Shown here piece by piece: positions 1-9,656 of a DNA stretch of 64,000 bases. The notes under the pieces are model-generated. The model saw nothing but the letters and a program-made list of their open reading frames with translations. It searched no databases and was not told the DNA's origin. Positions within the stretch are counted from its first letter, which is position 1, and each line of letters begins with the position of its first letter. The translations under genes and the position numbers were made by a program. The stretch comes from Pedobacter fastidiosus. GTDB lineage: Bacteria; Bacteroidota; Bacteroidia; Sphingobacteriales; Sphingobacteriaceae. The DNA is taken from contig NZ_JACRYL010000009.1 in assembly GCF_014306625.1 (NCBI RefSeq), positions 168,844 to 232,843 on the forward strand, in the 5' to 3' direction.

Positions 1-19
1 GCAAACTAAAAGGAGAATC

Positions 20-997
20 TTGACAGGTAAGCATAAAAAAATATTATCCATCTTAATAAAAGCTGCAATAATAGTATTTGCCTTTTGGTTTATCTATCAT
101 AAAATTGTAGCCAACAAAAATCTTCAAAATTTTGAAAGTCTTTTAAAGGATATTCAGTGGACAGAGATTGTTAGCGTTATTGGATTCGTTTTTTTCTTGA
201 TGCTGGTTAACTGGCTTTTGGAGGCTGCAAAATGGAAAAGGTTAATGAGCCATATTGAGCGCATAAGCTTTTGGCGAGCCATAGAATCGGTTTTTTGTGG
301 ATTAACCTTAGCTATTTTTACTCCAAATCGTTTGGGAGAATATGGAGGAAGAGTTTTCTTTTTATCACCTAAAAGAAGGATTGTTGGCATTGTAGCTATG
401 ACGGTTGGTAATATCGGTCAATTGGTTTTAACCAATGTTTTTGGTGCAATTGCAGCCTGTTTCTTTATTTATAGATTTATTCCAATAGATCATTTAATGT
501 TTACGGCTGTGGTAATTCTGGCCTCCGCTTTTTGTCTGTTTTTTATTGTTTTTTATTTTAACATTCAATGGCTTAACGGGATTTTGTTATCCTTTAAATT
601 CACTAGAAAATACAAGAAATTCTACAGCATTTTAGGTCGATACAGAAAAGGAGAGCTATTTAAAATTATACTTTTTTGTTTGGCTAGATACATTGTGTTT
701 AGTTCGCAATATTTCATATTATTTGTTTGGCTAGTACCAGGTTTGCATTACGCAGATATCGTTATGATGACCTGTATATTGTTTCTAATTCAATCGGCCT
801 TGCCCTCATTAGATCTTTTTGATGTTGGCGTTAGAAGTGTAACAGCCGTAGAATTATTTAAGCATGTAACCGATCAGCATGTAGCAGTTATTGCATGTAC
901 GGCAAGTATTTGGCTTATAAATATTATTATTCCTGCTATATTAGGCACTTATTTCGTCTTTAAACTTAATTTTTTTGGAACTCCTAAAACTCATTAG
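20..997 (+). CDS. Flippase-like (LPG synthase TM/UPF0104-type) integral membrane protein
   Basis: The 325-residue product is almost entirely hydrophobic, with about eight predicted membrane segments, the first at residues 9-30. It resembles the membrane half of lysylphosphatidylglycerol synthases (UPF0104, 'flippase-like domain') and lacks the soluble aminoacyl-transfer domain. The motif TPNRLGEYGGR near residue 100 is typical of this family. The start is a TTG preceded by AAAAGGAGA, an unusually good Shine-Dalgarno for this phylum. Its 3' end overlaps the next glycosyltransferase gene by 23 bases, so the two are probably co-translated and may act together on a lipid-linked glycan. The substrate is unknown. 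Confidence 0.75.
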   Translation: MTGKHKKILSILIKAAIIVFAFWFIYHKIVANKNLQNFESLLKDIQWTEIVSVIGFVFFLMLVNWLLEAAKWKRLMSHIERISFWRAIESVFCGLTLAIFTPNRLGEYGGRVFFLSPKRRIVGIVAMTVGNIGQLVLTNVFGAIAACFFIYRFIPIDHLMFTAVVILASAFCLFFIVFYFNIQWLNGILLSFKFTRKYKKFYSILGRYRKGELFKIILFCLARYIVFSSQYFILFVWLVPGLHYADIVMMTCILFLIQSALPSLDLFDVGVRSVTAVELFKHVTDQHVAVIACTASIWLINIIIPAILGTYFVFKLNFFGTPKTH

Positions 998-2111
998 TCT
1001 ATTATCCGCTGCGCTAACCTTAATTTATGGTTTTTTGGTCTTAAGTTTTAGTAGAGGCTGGCATAAATTAATCTATTTTAATCCAAAAAATTTAGAACCA
1101 AAAACCAAGGTTTCGATTATTGTTGCTGCCAGAGATGAAGAAGAAAATATTACCAAAACCATAGAAGATTTAATCGCCCAAAAATATCCCAAAGCACTAA
1201 CGGAGATTATTATTATCGATGATCATTCAACCGATAGAACTGCAGAAATTGTTCTCAGCTATTCGGATCGCAATGTTAAACTAATTAAACTTAATGAAGA
1301 TAGGGCGCTTAATTCTTATAAGAAAAAGGCGATTCAAACGGCAATTGGAACCTGTATTGGCGATTTGATTATCACCACAGATGCCGATTGCAGAATGGGC
1401 GAAAACTGGCTTTCTACAGTTGTAAGTTTATACGAAGAAAGGGATTATAAAATGATTTCTTCGCCTGTTGCCTACTTTCAAGAGAAAAGCTTTTTCGAAA
1501 GATTGCAATCTTTGGAGTTCTTGTATCTGATTGGCTTGGGTGCATCTACCATCGGTAACAAACAACCCTCAACCTGTAATGGTGCTAACTTGGCATACGA
1601 GAAAAAAACCTTTTATGAAGTTGGTGGCTTTCAAGGGATAGATGATTTAGCATCGGGCGATGATGAATTGCTGTTGCATAAAATTGCAGCTAAATATCCA
1701 GATCGAATCGGTTTTCTCAAAAACAGAGAGGCTATTGTATATACGCATGCAAAAGAAAATCTGAGTGCTTTTATTCAGCAGAGAAAGAGATGGGCATCAA
1801 AAAGTACACGTTATAAAAACAAAGCAATTATTGTTTTAGGCGTTTTAATCTGGATCTTCAATTTAAGTATTCTTGGAAATTTTATAGCTGGATTGTTTTT
1901 TCCTGAGTTTTTAACTGTCACATTTTATCAGCTACTCGTTAAAATGATTTTAGAAACCTTATTTTTATGGGATGTTACAGGCTTCGCAAAACGCAGAAGT
2001 CTACTCATTTTAATCCCTGTTTTAAATGTTTTGCACGTACTTTATATGGTTTATATCGGCATTGCTGGAAACAGTGGAAAATACAATTGGAAAGGCAGAA
2101 TGGTTAGATAA
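975..2111 (+). CDS. Family 2 glycosyltransferase with C-terminal membrane anchor
   Basis: The 378-residue protein has one N-terminal membrane helix (residues 5-26), a GT-A domain, and two or three C-terminal helices (about 280-365). Visible GT2 features are the opening VSIIVAARDEEENI, the IIIDDHSTD strand, a metal-binding TDADC (DxD-like), the acceptor motif GDDELLL and QQRKRW (the processive-type QxxRW). This arrangement is typical of inner-membrane transferases that build polysaccharides or glycolipids. The TTG start lies inside the upstream flippase-like gene, and the stop overlaps the next gene by one base. That points to a tightly coupled three-gene operon. Confidence 0.85.
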   Translation: MELLKLISLLSAALTLIYGFLVLSFSRGWHKLIYFNPKNLEPKTKVSIIVAARDEEENITKTIEDLIAQKYPKALTEIIIIDDHSTDRTAEIVLSYSDRNVKLIKLNEDRALNSYKKKAIQTAIGTCIGDLIITTDADCRMGENWLSTVVSLYEERDYKMISSPVAYFQEKSFFERLQSLEFLYLIGLGASTIGNKQPSTCNGANLAYEKKTFYEVGGFQGIDDLASGDDELLLHKIAAKYPDRIGFLKNREAIVYTHAKENLSAFIQQRKRWASKSTRYKNKAIIVLGVLIWIFNLSILGNFIAGLFFPEFLTVTFYQLLVKMILETLFLWDVTGFAKRRSLLILIPVLNVLHVLYMVYIGIAGNSGKYNWKGRMVR

Positions 2112-3253
2112 TGGATAATAGCCCATCTAAAAAAGTTTGGTTAAAGTTTAAGCGAAATAAATTCGCTTTTGGAGGTTTAATTTTTATTTTATTATTAATG
2201 TTGATGGGAATTTTGGGCTATATTATTATGCCCGATGATTCGCCAAGTGCAAACATTATGCACCTCCAACTCACAAATAAAAAACCTGGCCAATCTTTTC
2301 AGTTTCTAATTACGAGTAAAAACCCGAAGGTTAAGGAAGTTAATTTTTTTGAAAGAATGCTCTATGGTCAGGAACCTAATTTTAAGAGCATTCCGATAAC
2401 CTCTTATCGTTTAACAAAAGATACTGTTTATGCTCGCGAATATATTGGTGAGGATGAAAAGGCAGAAGAAAGCAAATACGAATTAAAAGAAATTTGCCCA
2501 AGTTGTGTATTGCCATCCAAAATCGGCACGCCACAGATAATTTTCGAAAAGAATAACATCTATACACAAACTTTCCTTTTAGGAACGGACATTTACGGCC
2601 GGGACTTATTAAGTCGTTTAATTTTAGGAATCAGAGTTTCCTTATCCGTTGGATTAATGGCAGTTTTAATTTCTCTATTTATCGGGGTAACATTAGGCGC
2701 AATAGCAGGTTATTTCGGTGGGAGAGTAGACGCCACAATCAGCTGGTTTATGAATGTCGTTTGGTCGTTACCGTCATTGCTTTTGGTTATTGCTATATCT
2801 TTTGCGCTTGGAAAGGGATTTTGGCAAATCTTTATTGCCGTTGGATTATCTACTTGGGTTGATGTGGCCAGATTGGTTCGTGGGCAGGTAATGGCTTTAA
2901 AAGAAGTGGAATTTGTTGAAGCTGCAAGAGCATTGGGCTTCAGCACTGCAAGAACAATTGTTAAACACATTTTACCAAACATAGCAGGCCCAATTTTAGT
3001 CGTCGCATCTTCTAATTTCGCATCAGCAATATTGCTTGAAACCGGATTAAGTTTTTTGGGTTTTGGTGCTCAACCTCCAATGCCAAGTTGGGGCAGCATG
3101 ATTAAAGAACATTACGGCTATATTATAATGGATGCAGCTTACTTGGCAATTTTGCCAGGTTTAGCCATTATGTTTACCGTATATGCTTTTAATGTTTTAG
3201 CCATTGGCTTACGCGATGCTTTTGATGTTAAAGGACAAAACGTTTCTGTTTAG
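2111..3253 (+). CDS. ABC transporter permease, DppC/OppC type
   Basis: The 380-residue product has an N-terminal membrane helix (about 18-40), a long extracytoplasmic insert (about 42-150), and a C-terminal permease domain with five more helices. The cytoplasmic EAA loop is clear (EAARALGFSTARTIVKHILP), followed by ETGLSFLGFGAQPPMPSWG, which is diagnostic of the dipeptide/oligopeptide permease DppC class. Its ATG overlaps the stop of the preceding glycosyltransferase gene. No partner permease, ATPase or binding protein is adjacent, so the rest of the importer must be encoded elsewhere. Bacteroidota DppC-like proteins often carry such an enlarged N-terminal loop. Confidence 0.88.
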   Translation: MDNSPSKKVWLKFKRNKFAFGGLIFILLLMLMGILGYIIMPDDSPSANIMHLQLTNKKPGQSFQFLITSKNPKVKEVNFFERMLYGQEPNFKSIPITSYRLTKDTVYAREYIGEDEKAEESKYELKEICPSCVLPSKIGTPQIIFEKNNIYTQTFLLGTDIYGRDLLSRLILGIRVSLSVGLMAVLISLFIGVTLGAIAGYFGGRVDATISWFMNVVWSLPSLLLVIAISFALGKGFWQIFIAVGLSTWVDVARLVRGQVMALKEVEFVEAARALGFSTARTIVKHILPNIAGPILVVASSNFASAILLETGLSFLGFGAQPPMPSWGSMIKEHYGYIIMDAAYLAILPGLAIMFTVYAFNVLAIGLRDAFDVKGQNVSV

Positions 3254-3279
3254 ATAGATTAATCTTGTCCATTATCAAT

Positions 3280-3621
3280 TTACTTTTTTTTCTTTGAGGC
3301 TTTTGCCCGTGGATTAAATTCTAAAGCTAAATCTAGCCACCAATATAAATCCTTATTTTGATTCACTACATCTTCAGAAACTAGGATATAACCCTTCATT
3401 ACCGTCATTTTCATTACCATTTGTTCCCAGCCGTCTTTGTCTTCTAATGATGTTAAACTTTCCGGATCGATTCTGAGCATGATTTTGTTCTTCATTACGC
3501 CTATGCACATTTTGCCATCAACCATAAAAACTAAACCACTAAACATTTCTTTTTCCTCTAAAATGGGTAGAAACATTAATTTTTCTCTTATCCGGTTAGC
3601 TAGGTTTTCGTCGTATCGCAT
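3280..3621 (-). CDS. TfoX/Sxy N-terminal-domain family protein
   Basis: The 113-residue protein matches the stand-alone TfoX N-terminal domain. The recognisable segments are REKLMFLPILEEKEMFSGLVFMVDGKMC, then GVMKNKIMLRIDP and the late VSEDVV...WWLDLALEF. In gammaproteobacteria the related Sxy protein controls competence, but stand-alone domains in Bacteroidota have no settled role. The tail (RAKASKKKK) is strongly basic. The gene converges on the preceding permease gene, with a 26-base gap. Confidence 0.8.
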   Translation of the reverse strand: MRYDENLANRIREKLMFLPILEEKEMFSGLVFMVDGKMCIGVMKNKIMLRIDPESLTSLEDKDGWEQMVMKMTVMKGYILVSEDVVNQNKDLYWWLDLALEFNPRAKASKKKK

Positions 3622-3694
3622 GTTGTTATACCAATGATTTAATAAGTAAAAATACTTATCTTAAAATCATATCGTTCAATTAATCAATAAATCT

Positions 3695-3702
3695 TAATTT
3701 TG
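3695..3702 (+). promoter_or_regulatory. Bacteroidota -7 element before rnhB
   Basis: TAATTTTG matches TAnnTTTG and ends only five bases before the ATG at 3708. Transcription from it would begin at or next to the start codon, giving a leaderless or near-leaderless mRNA. The -33 region (about 3672-3675) does not match TTTG well. Confidence 0.45.
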
Positions 3703-3707
3703 CATTG

Positions 3708-4316
3708 ATGTTATTAAACTGTTATCAGGAAGAATTTTTAGAAGCTGGATGTGATGAAGCAGGAAGAGGCTGCCTTGCTGGACCTGTTTTTGCAGCGGCA
3801 GTAATTTTACCAAGGGATTTTAAATTCGAAGGTTTAAATGATTCTAAGCAATTAACCCATCAACAACGAGACATTTTACGCCCCATTATCGAAAAAGAAG
3901 CATTAGCTTGGGCGGTTGCTTCTTGCGATCATGAAGAAATTGATAAGATAAACATTTTAAATGCATCTTTTTTAGCCATGCACCGGGCGATTGAAAAATT
4001 GCATACCCAACCTCAGTATTTGGTTATTGATGGAAATCGATTTAGGGCATTTCCTCAAATTCCACACAGTTGCATTATAAAGGGCGATGGAAAATATCTA
4101 AATATCGCCGCAGCATCTATTTTGGCTAAAACGCATCGCGATGAATTTATGACTAATCTTCATATCGATTTTCCTCATTACAACTGGCAGCAAAATAAGG
4201 GTTATCCAACAATTGCGCACCGTAAGGCAGTAATCGAAATCGGTTTATCTCCCTTTCATCGCAAAACTTTTAACGTAAGCGATCCTCAGCTAGATTTGTT
4301 TTCAAAAAACGCCTAA
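3708..4316 (+). CDS. rnhB: Ribonuclease HII
   Basis: RNase HII cleaves the RNA strand of RNA-DNA hybrids and removes single ribonucleotides from DNA. The catalytic motif DEAGRG is near the N terminus, followed by [15 protein letters not shown], the VIDGN acidic motif and the [13 protein letters not shown] segment. At about 202 residues it is a normal length. A TTG codon directly precedes the ATG in frame; I prefer the ATG. The promoter element lies almost on the start codon. Confidence 0.95.
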   Translation: MLLNCYQEEFLEAGCDEAGRGCLAGPVFAAAVILPRDFKFEGLNDSKQLTHQQRDILRPIIEKEALAWAVASCDHEEIDKINILNASFLAMHRAIEKLHTQPQYLVIDGNRFRAFPQIPHSCIIKGDGKYLNIAAASILAKTHRDEFMTNLHIDFPHYNWQQNKGYPTIAHRKAVIEIGLSPFHRKTFNVSDPQLDLFSKNA

Positions 4317-4338
4317 ATTTTCGTATTTTCACAACATT

Positions 4339-5541
4339 GTGAAGATTCTGTTAATTACTAAGCGAGTTCCCTTTCCTCCAAATAGTGGTTATCCAATTGT
4401 GGTTTACAACACCATGAAAGGCCTGCTGCAACTTGGTGCAGATATTACTTTGTTTAGTTTGAACCCCATAAAGGGCAGAATAGATAAAGAGGAAATTTAC
4501 GATCCTGTTTTCGAAAAAATCAATTTTCACAGTTACGAACTCGATACAAGCGTTAATGTATGGTCGGCTTTTTTTAATATTTTCACTAACGAATCTTACA
4601 ACGTTTCTAGATATTACAGTGAAGAAGCCGCTCGGCAATTGGAGAATATTCTACGCGAAAACGTTTTTGATATCATTCAGTTTGAAGGACTTTTTGTAGT
4701 TCCTTACCTTGATGTTGTTAAAGAAAATAGTAATGCAAAGCTGATTTATCGAGCTCATAATATCGAGTTTACTTTATGGGAAAGACTTTCTCATTCTGAA
4801 AGTTTTCTGATTCGAAGGAAATATTTAGCTTTTCTCGCTCAGCGTTTAAAAGCTTATGAGACTGATCAGATTAATAGATTTCACCAAATTTTCGCAATTA
4901 GCGAACCCGATCGGCAAAGTATTTTAAGGTTTGGTTGCGAAATACCAATGTCGGTTTTTCCTGTTGCCATAGATTTGGATCGGTATAAAGTTGATAAAAG
5001 TAAAACTAGTTTCCCAACCTTATTCCATTTGGGAGCAATGGATTGGCGACCTAATCAAGAAGGACTAGAGTGGTTTCTAGATGATATTTGGCCAGATATT
5101 GAAAAACTGAATAAAGACTTGAGATTTTATATTGCCGGTAAACATATGCAAAGGCATTTCTTTGAGTACGATTCTGATAATTTAATTGTGGAGGGTGAAG
5201 TTTTCGATGCGATAGAATTTATGAACTCCAAAGCGATTATGATTGTTCCCTTAATTTCTGGTACAGGCATGCGGGTGAAAATAATCGAAGGCATGGCAAT
5301 GAAGAAATGTATTATCGCTACAACCACAGCTGCCGAGGGTATAAATTGTAAACATGGTTATGATATACTAATTGCCGATTCTGCCGATGAATTTTACCGT
5401 TCTATTTTACAATGTATCATCAACCCAAAAAAATGGATGGAGATTGGCGATAATGCCCGGAAAACGGTTGAGAACGATCATGGGATCCATTTGATTACGA
5501 CCAAAATGCTGAAAATTTACGAAGGCTTGGTAAGTGCGTGA
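4339..5541 (+). CDS. Glycosyltransferase family 4-like (GT-B fold)
   Basis: The 400-residue product starts with MKILLITKRVPFPPNSGYPIVVYN, the glycine-rich N-terminal lobe of a GT-B enzyme. Its C-terminal lobe has LFHLGAMDWRPNQEGLEWF and SGTGMRVKIIEGMAMKKCIIATTTAAEGI, a nucleotide-sugar binding region with the conserved glutamate. It is likely a cytosolic or membrane-peripheral transferase that builds a cell-surface glycan. The donor and acceptor cannot be read from the sequence. The start is GTG and follows rnhB by only 22 bases, so the two are probably cotranscribed. Confidence 0.85.
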   Translation: MKILLITKRVPFPPNSGYPIVVYNTMKGLLQLGADITLFSLNPIKGRIDKEEIYDPVFEKINFHSYELDTSVNVWSAFFNIFTNESYNVSRYYSEEAARQLENILRENVFDIIQFEGLFVVPYLDVVKENSNAKLIYRAHNIEFTLWERLSHSESFLIRRKYLAFLAQRLKAYETDQINRFHQIFAISEPDRQSILRFGCEIPMSVFPVAIDLDRYKVDKSKTSFPTLFHLGAMDWRPNQEGLEWFLDDIWPDIEKLNKDLRFYIAGKHMQRHFFEYDSDNLIVEGEVFDAIEFMNSKAIMIVPLISGTGMRVKIIEGMAMKKCIIATTTAAEGINCKHGYDILIADSADEFYRSILQCIINPKKWMEIGDNARKTVENDHGIHLITTKMLKIYEGLVSA

Positions 5542-5750
5542 TCTAAAACTTATAGACAAGTATTCTTCGTGCCTCACTATGATAGCGGTTTAAAAAGATT
5601 GCAGTAAAAGCCCCAAAGGGTATCTGTGGCATGGGACTACAGAACCCATAAAACACTACCATTCATTTCCGAAACCTTGAAAAAATCTCGTTTGAATTAG
5701 CCCAAAACTTTGCCTTTTTCTTAGTAGTTTTGCCCCCAAGAAAATAAAGA

Positions 5751-6830
5751 ATGAAAAACACCGCATTAACTGAAAAACATATCGCTTTAGGCGCTAAAAT
5801 GGTTCCATTTGCAGGTTACAACATGCCTGTTACTTACGAAGGTATAAACGCAGAACACGCAACTGTTCGTAATAGCGTAGGGGTTTTTGATGTGAGCCAT
5901 ATGGGCGAATTTATTTTGAAAGGCGAAAATGCTTTAGATTTAATTCAGCGTGTTACCAGTAACGATGCTTCTAAATTATTCGATGGAAAAGTTCAATACT
6001 CTTGCCTGCCAAATAAAGACGGCGGTATTGTAGATGATCTATTGGTGTATCGCATTGATGAGAAAAGTTATATGTTGGTTGTTAATGCATCGAACATAGA
6101 AAAAGACTGGAACTGGATTCAGCAGTTTAATGATAAAGATGTTGAAATGCACAATATTTCTGATAAGACATCTTTATTGGCTATCCAAGGTCCGAAGGCT
6201 GCTGATGCTTTACAAACCTTAACTGATTTTGATTTGGCATCAATGGAATACTATACTTTTGTTAAAGGTAAATTCGCGGGTGTTGATAATGTGATCATTT
6301 CTGCAACAGGTTATACAGGTGCTGGTGGCTTTGAGATTTATTTTGATAATGAGCATGCAAATAAAATTTGGGATGCTATTTTCGAAGCAGGAAAAGCGAA
6401 TAACATTAAGCCAATTGGTTTAGGTGCTCGTGATACTTTACGTTTAGAAATGGGTTTCTGTTTATATGGAAACGACATCGATGATACAACATCGCCAATT
6501 GAAGCAGGCTTAGGCTGGATTACAAAATTTACTAAATCCTTTACAAATTCTGAAGCTTTACTAGCGCAAAAGGAAGCTGGTATTCAAAAGAAATTGGTTG
6601 GTTTCGAAATGATTGATAGAGGAATTCCTCGTCATGATTATGAAATTGCCGATGCTGAAGGAAATATTATTGGTAAGGTAACTTCGGGTACTCAAGCACC
6701 ATCATTACAGAAGGCAATTGGGATGGGTTATATCGCTAAAGATTTTTCGAAAGAAGGAACTGAGGTTTTCATTTTAATCCGTAATACGCCAATCAAAGCC
6801 AAAATTGTTAAGTTTCCATTTTATAAATAG
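5751..6830 (+). CDS. gcvT: Aminomethyltransferase (glycine cleavage T protein)
   Basis: GcvT transfers the methylene group from aminomethyl-lipoyl-GcvH to tetrahydrofolate and releases ammonia. The 359-residue length is typical. Family motifs include [20 protein letters not shown], the NDASKL segment, [14 protein letters not shown] and [13 protein letters not shown]. The C-terminal barrel domain runs from about residue 280. It stands alone here; gcvH and gcvP are not in the window. A TAGTTTTG element resembling a -7 box lies about 20 bases upstream. Confidence 0.96.
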   Translation: MKNTALTEKHIALGAKMVPFAGYNMPVTYEGINAEHATVRNSVGVFDVSHMGEFILKGENALDLIQRVTSNDASKLFDGKVQYSCLPNKDGGIVDDLLVYRIDEKSYMLVVNASNIEKDWNWIQQFNDKDVEMHNISDKTSLLAIQGPKAADALQTLTDFDLASMEYYTFVKGKFAGVDNVIISATGYTGAGGFEIYFDNEHANKIWDAIFEAGKANNIKPIGLGARDTLRLEMGFCLYGNDIDDTTSPIEAGLGWITKFTKSFTNSEALLAQKEAGIQKKLVGFEMIDRGIPRHDYEIADAEGNIIGKVTSGTQAPSLQKAIGMGYIAKDFSKEGTEVFILIRNTPIKAKIVKFPFYK

Positions 6831-6843
6831 ATACAAGTAGTGA

Positions 6844-6883
6844 GTATCAGGTATCAATATAAATTCATCTTGATACCTGATAC
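6844..6883. repeat. Perfect 14-bp inverted repeat between gcvT and comB
   Basis: The arms GTATCAGGTATCAA (6844-6857) and TTGATACCTGATAC (6870-6883) are exact complements with a 12-base loop. Each arm contains two overlapping copies of TATCAGGTATCA-like sequence, so this may be an interspersed palindrome. There is no T-tract, so it is not an intrinsic terminator. Confidence 0.7.
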
Positions 6884-6904
6884 CTGATATTTGAAACTCC
6901 TTAC

Positions 6905-7615
6905 ATGTCAAAAAAAATAGAGGTTTGTTTAACGCCTGCTCTAATCGATTTATACGATATCGAAGAAAGCATTGTGGTGGTTATTGATATTTTAAGAGCA
7001 ACATCATCCATAACTTACGGAATAGATAATGGTGCCGAAGCGATAATTCCTGTCGCCAATGTTGAAGACTGTTTAACTTATGCGGATAAGGGTTTTCTAC
7101 TTGCTGCAGAACGTAATGGAGAAGTTGTGACTGGTTTTGATTTCGGTAATTCTCCTTTCTCTTACACCAAAGAAAAAGTTGGTGGCAAAACAATTGTACT
7201 TACTACAACAAATGGAACAAAGGCACTTCATCTGGCTCAAAAAAGAGCTTTTCAAGTTGTAATTGGATCTTTTTTAAATCTTGATTCGCTTTGCGATTAT
7301 TTAAAAGCGCAGAATAAGAATGTGCTTTTGCTGTGCGCAGGTTGGAAAGATCAGTTTAATTTAGAAGATACCTTATTTGCAGGTGCAGTTGTAGAAAAAC
7401 TTCGTAAAAGCTTTGCGCATTTTGATGATTCTAGTGTAGCCGCTGAGGATTTATATGCATTGGCTAAAAGTGATTTAAGAAAATATCTTCATAAATCTTC
7501 GCACAGCCACCGCTTGGCAGAATTAAACATAGAAGAAGATGTAGTATTCTGTTTGCAGTTAAATACTTGCAAATCAATACCTGTTTTAGATGGAGAAAGA
7601 TTGGTAAGGCTATAG
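6905..7615 (+). CDS. comB: 2-phosphosulfolactate phosphatase family (ComB-like)
   Basis: The 236-residue product belongs to the ComB family, which hydrolyses 2-phosphosulfolactate in coenzyme M synthesis in methanogens. Recognisable segments are VVVIDILRATSSI near the N terminus, VLTTTNGTKAL in the middle, and the late AGWKDQFNLEDTLFAGAV. In non-methanogens the true substrate is often unproven; sulfolactate metabolism or sulfonolipid precursors are possible. It is separated from gcvT by a palindrome, so operon membership is uncertain. Confidence 0.85.
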   Translation: MSKKIEVCLTPALIDLYDIEESIVVVIDILRATSSITYGIDNGAEAIIPVANVEDCLTYADKGFLLAAERNGEVVTGFDFGNSPFSYTKEKVGGKTIVLTTTNGTKALHLAQKRAFQVVIGSFLNLDSLCDYLKAQNKNVLLLCAGWKDQFNLEDTLFAGAVVEKLRKSFAHFDDSSVAAEDLYALAKSDLRKYLHKSSHSHRLAELNIEEDVVFCLQLNTCKSIPVLDGERLVRL

Positions 7616-7721
7616 ACTTAAGCATATCGTCTTTTCGAACGAATTTTTCATGAGGAGAAATCTTTAAAAATTATTCCCTTTTTTAGTTCAATCGTGCCTC
7701 ATTTCGAGATGACGATTAAAT

Positions 7722-8492
7722 TTACTTGGTTATCAACTCCCTAATTGTTGGGCTGTTTTTAATTACATTTAAGGCTTCCTCATGCGCTAACCAATAAATA
7801 TCTTCAGCACGTTTCATATCGAATGTACTAATAGCACCCAAACCTTTTGGCTCAATCATTACATTACAGAATTTGGCTTTACGTTCCATATCATGATTGA
7901 TCGACATTACGCCTGCTCGGCCCATTAAATTGGTAATTCCCGTAATTTTATCAACTGGCTTTAAGTGGTTACAGGATGATCCTATAATAAAATCGCATTC
8001 ATCCATTAGAGGTTCAACAGGGAAATTATTTAAAATTCCACCATCAACATACATTTGTCCATCGATCATAATGGGTTTAAAAATACCCGGAATGCAACTC
8101 GAAGCATGAATGGCTCTAATTAATGGTCCCTTTGTAAAATAAACCAATCGGCCTTCGCTAAAATTAACTGCAGCAATGGTAAGTGGTATTTTTAGTTTTT
8201 CAATGCTATCTTCAGGGAAATATTCTTTTAAAATAAGTGCAGTGTTTTCAATATTGATTAATCCCAGAGAACCAACCGCCGGGCGAACGAATCGCCAAAG
8301 TTTGGTTTTTAGAAAAATATTCAGCCCTTCTTCCGGATCGATGCCTGCAGCAAAAAAAGCTCCGGCAATTGCTCCAGCACTTGTGCCGCTAATGTGACTA
8401 AAGGTAATGCCTAAATTACTGAATGCTTTAAGAACGCCTAGATGTGCTATTCCTCTGATTCCTCCGCCTGATAATACGATGCCAACTTTCAT
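7722..8492 (-). CDS. Patatin-like phospholipase
   Basis: The 256-residue protein carries the complete patatin catalytic set: oxyanion hole SGGGIRGIAHLG, nucleophile elbow GTSAG and dyad motif DGGILNNFP. Patatins are Ser-Asp acyl hydrolases acting on phospholipids. There is no obvious signal peptide, so it is probably cytosolic or membrane-peripheral. The size fits the short RssA/YchK-type bacterial patatins rather than the long secreted forms. It lies tail-to-tail with comB. Confidence 0.92.
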   Translation of the reverse strand: MKVGIVLSGGGIRGIAHLGVLKAFSNLGITFSHISGTSAGAIAGAFFAAGIDPEEGLNIFLKTKLWRFVRPAVGSLGLINIENTALILKEYFPEDSIEKLKIPLTIAAVNFSEGRLVYFTKGPLIRAIHASSCIPGIFKPIMIDGQMYVDGGILNNFPVEPLMDECDFIIGSSCNHLKPVDKITGITNLMGRAGVMSINHDMERKAKFCNVMIEPKGLGAISTFDMKRAEDIYWLAHEEALNVIKNSPTIRELITK

Positions 8493-8595
8493 TTATATAA
8501 ATCTGAGATGTAGCTATTAGATTTTAGAACGACTAATTGTTACAATTTGTTTTCCTTAACTCAATCTCATTAACAAACTGCGCCTAAATCTAAGG

Positions 8596-9630
8596 CTATT
8601 TCTGCTTGGGTTTATACTTCGATTGATTTAAAATTTTCTGCCCATCTTGATCGGCCATTAATTGCTGTAAAGTAATATCTGGATGTGTTTCCATATACTT
8701 TCGAACAATTTGCCAACCTGTCCAAATGCCTAATTTTGGAGCAGAATTTCTGTTTTCACCTAAACCCGGCGTAAAAGGTCCTTCAGCCAAATAAACCTGA
8801 ATTTTTTGATAATCCGTTTCGTAAAGTAAATTATTTTCTAAATAGTAGGCCCAAATATCGCCTTCGTAAGTCTGTGCCCAATCCAGTTGCTTGGTTGTAT
8901 AACCTATTTTTATAGAATCGGCTGTGTTTTCTGGTAAAACCTGATCCAAAAAGTATAAAATTTTCCCTTGAAAAATCATTTTGGATAGGAGTGTTCTGTT
9001 TTCATCAGGCTCGGTAAAAAGTTCTTCGTGTGCAAAGGTTTCAGCAACTCTCGGTACAATGTATTCTGGCGCAAAACGTCTTGATATGTACATTGGAACA
9101 CTCTGAATAATGGCTCTGTAAAACTTGCTGTCTTTGCCTAAAAACATATCTAATCCAATTCCCAAATAATTATCGCCCACTGGCATTTGATAAGAAAAGC
9201 CAGAAACAAAAGATATAAATTTTGGAATTTTGGCCTTAGGATAATAGTGTTTTATGTACTTAAAAGTTTCTGTTAAGCCTTCTTCCTGCTTTTTTAAGTC
9301 GGGATAAACGGTATTTACTTCGTTAGTTAAATCGGTATAAGCTTGGTCTTTGTATAGTGTTTCTAAAACAGTTTGGTAATTATATTCTGGCGAACCGACC
9401 ATTTTATGGATGTAATCATCGTAAAATAGACCATAATTTTTGCTGAGAAAATCGTTGGTTTGTGTTATGCTTTTCCCTTTTCCGCTATAGAGCTGTTGGT
9501 CAAACCTTTCGATCTTTATTTTTAGTTTAACATCGCTCACATCTGGTCTGTTGCTTTGCTTACACGAAATAAATATGATGGCAAAAAGAAAAAATAGATA
9601 AATTTGGCTGTGTTTTACGTTATACTTCAT
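8596..9630 (-). CDS. gldB: Gliding motility lipoprotein GldB
   Basis: The 344-residue product begins MKYNVKHSQIYLFFLFAI and has a lipobox ending IFISC, so it should be acylated and anchored. The following IKIERFDQQLYSG and DDYIHKMVG are typical of GldB, a lipoprotein needed for Bacteroidota gliding and linked to type IX secretion. It shares a distant DUF2268-type protease-like fold, and HEELFTEPDEN is the relic of that region. I chose the ATG at 9630 over an upstream in-frame TTG. Non-gliding relatives also keep this gene. Confidence 0.88.
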   Translation of the reverse strand: MKYNVKHSQIYLFFLFAIIFISCKQSNRPDVSDVKLKIKIERFDQQLYSGKGKSITQTNDFLSKNYGLFYDDYIHKMVGSPEYNYQTVLETLYKDQAYTDLTNEVNTVYPDLKKQEEGLTETFKYIKHYYPKAKIPKFISFVSGFSYQMPVGDNYLGIGLDMFLGKDSKFYRAIIQSVPMYISRRFAPEYIVPRVAETFAHEELFTEPDENRTLLSKMIFQGKILYFLDQVLPENTADSIKIGYTTKQLDWAQTYEGDIWAYYLENNLLYETDYQKIQVYLAEGPFTPGLGENRNSAPKLGIWTGWQIVRKYMETHPDITLQQLMADQDGQKILNQSKYKPKQK

Positions 9631-9656
9631 GTACAACAAATATAATCACATAAAGC

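Noticed and set aside
5542..5750. Glycine riboswitch before gcvT
   Set aside because: I see no paired aptamer-like hairpins, and the region contains an interspersed-repeat-like stretch. Nothing supports a riboswitch.
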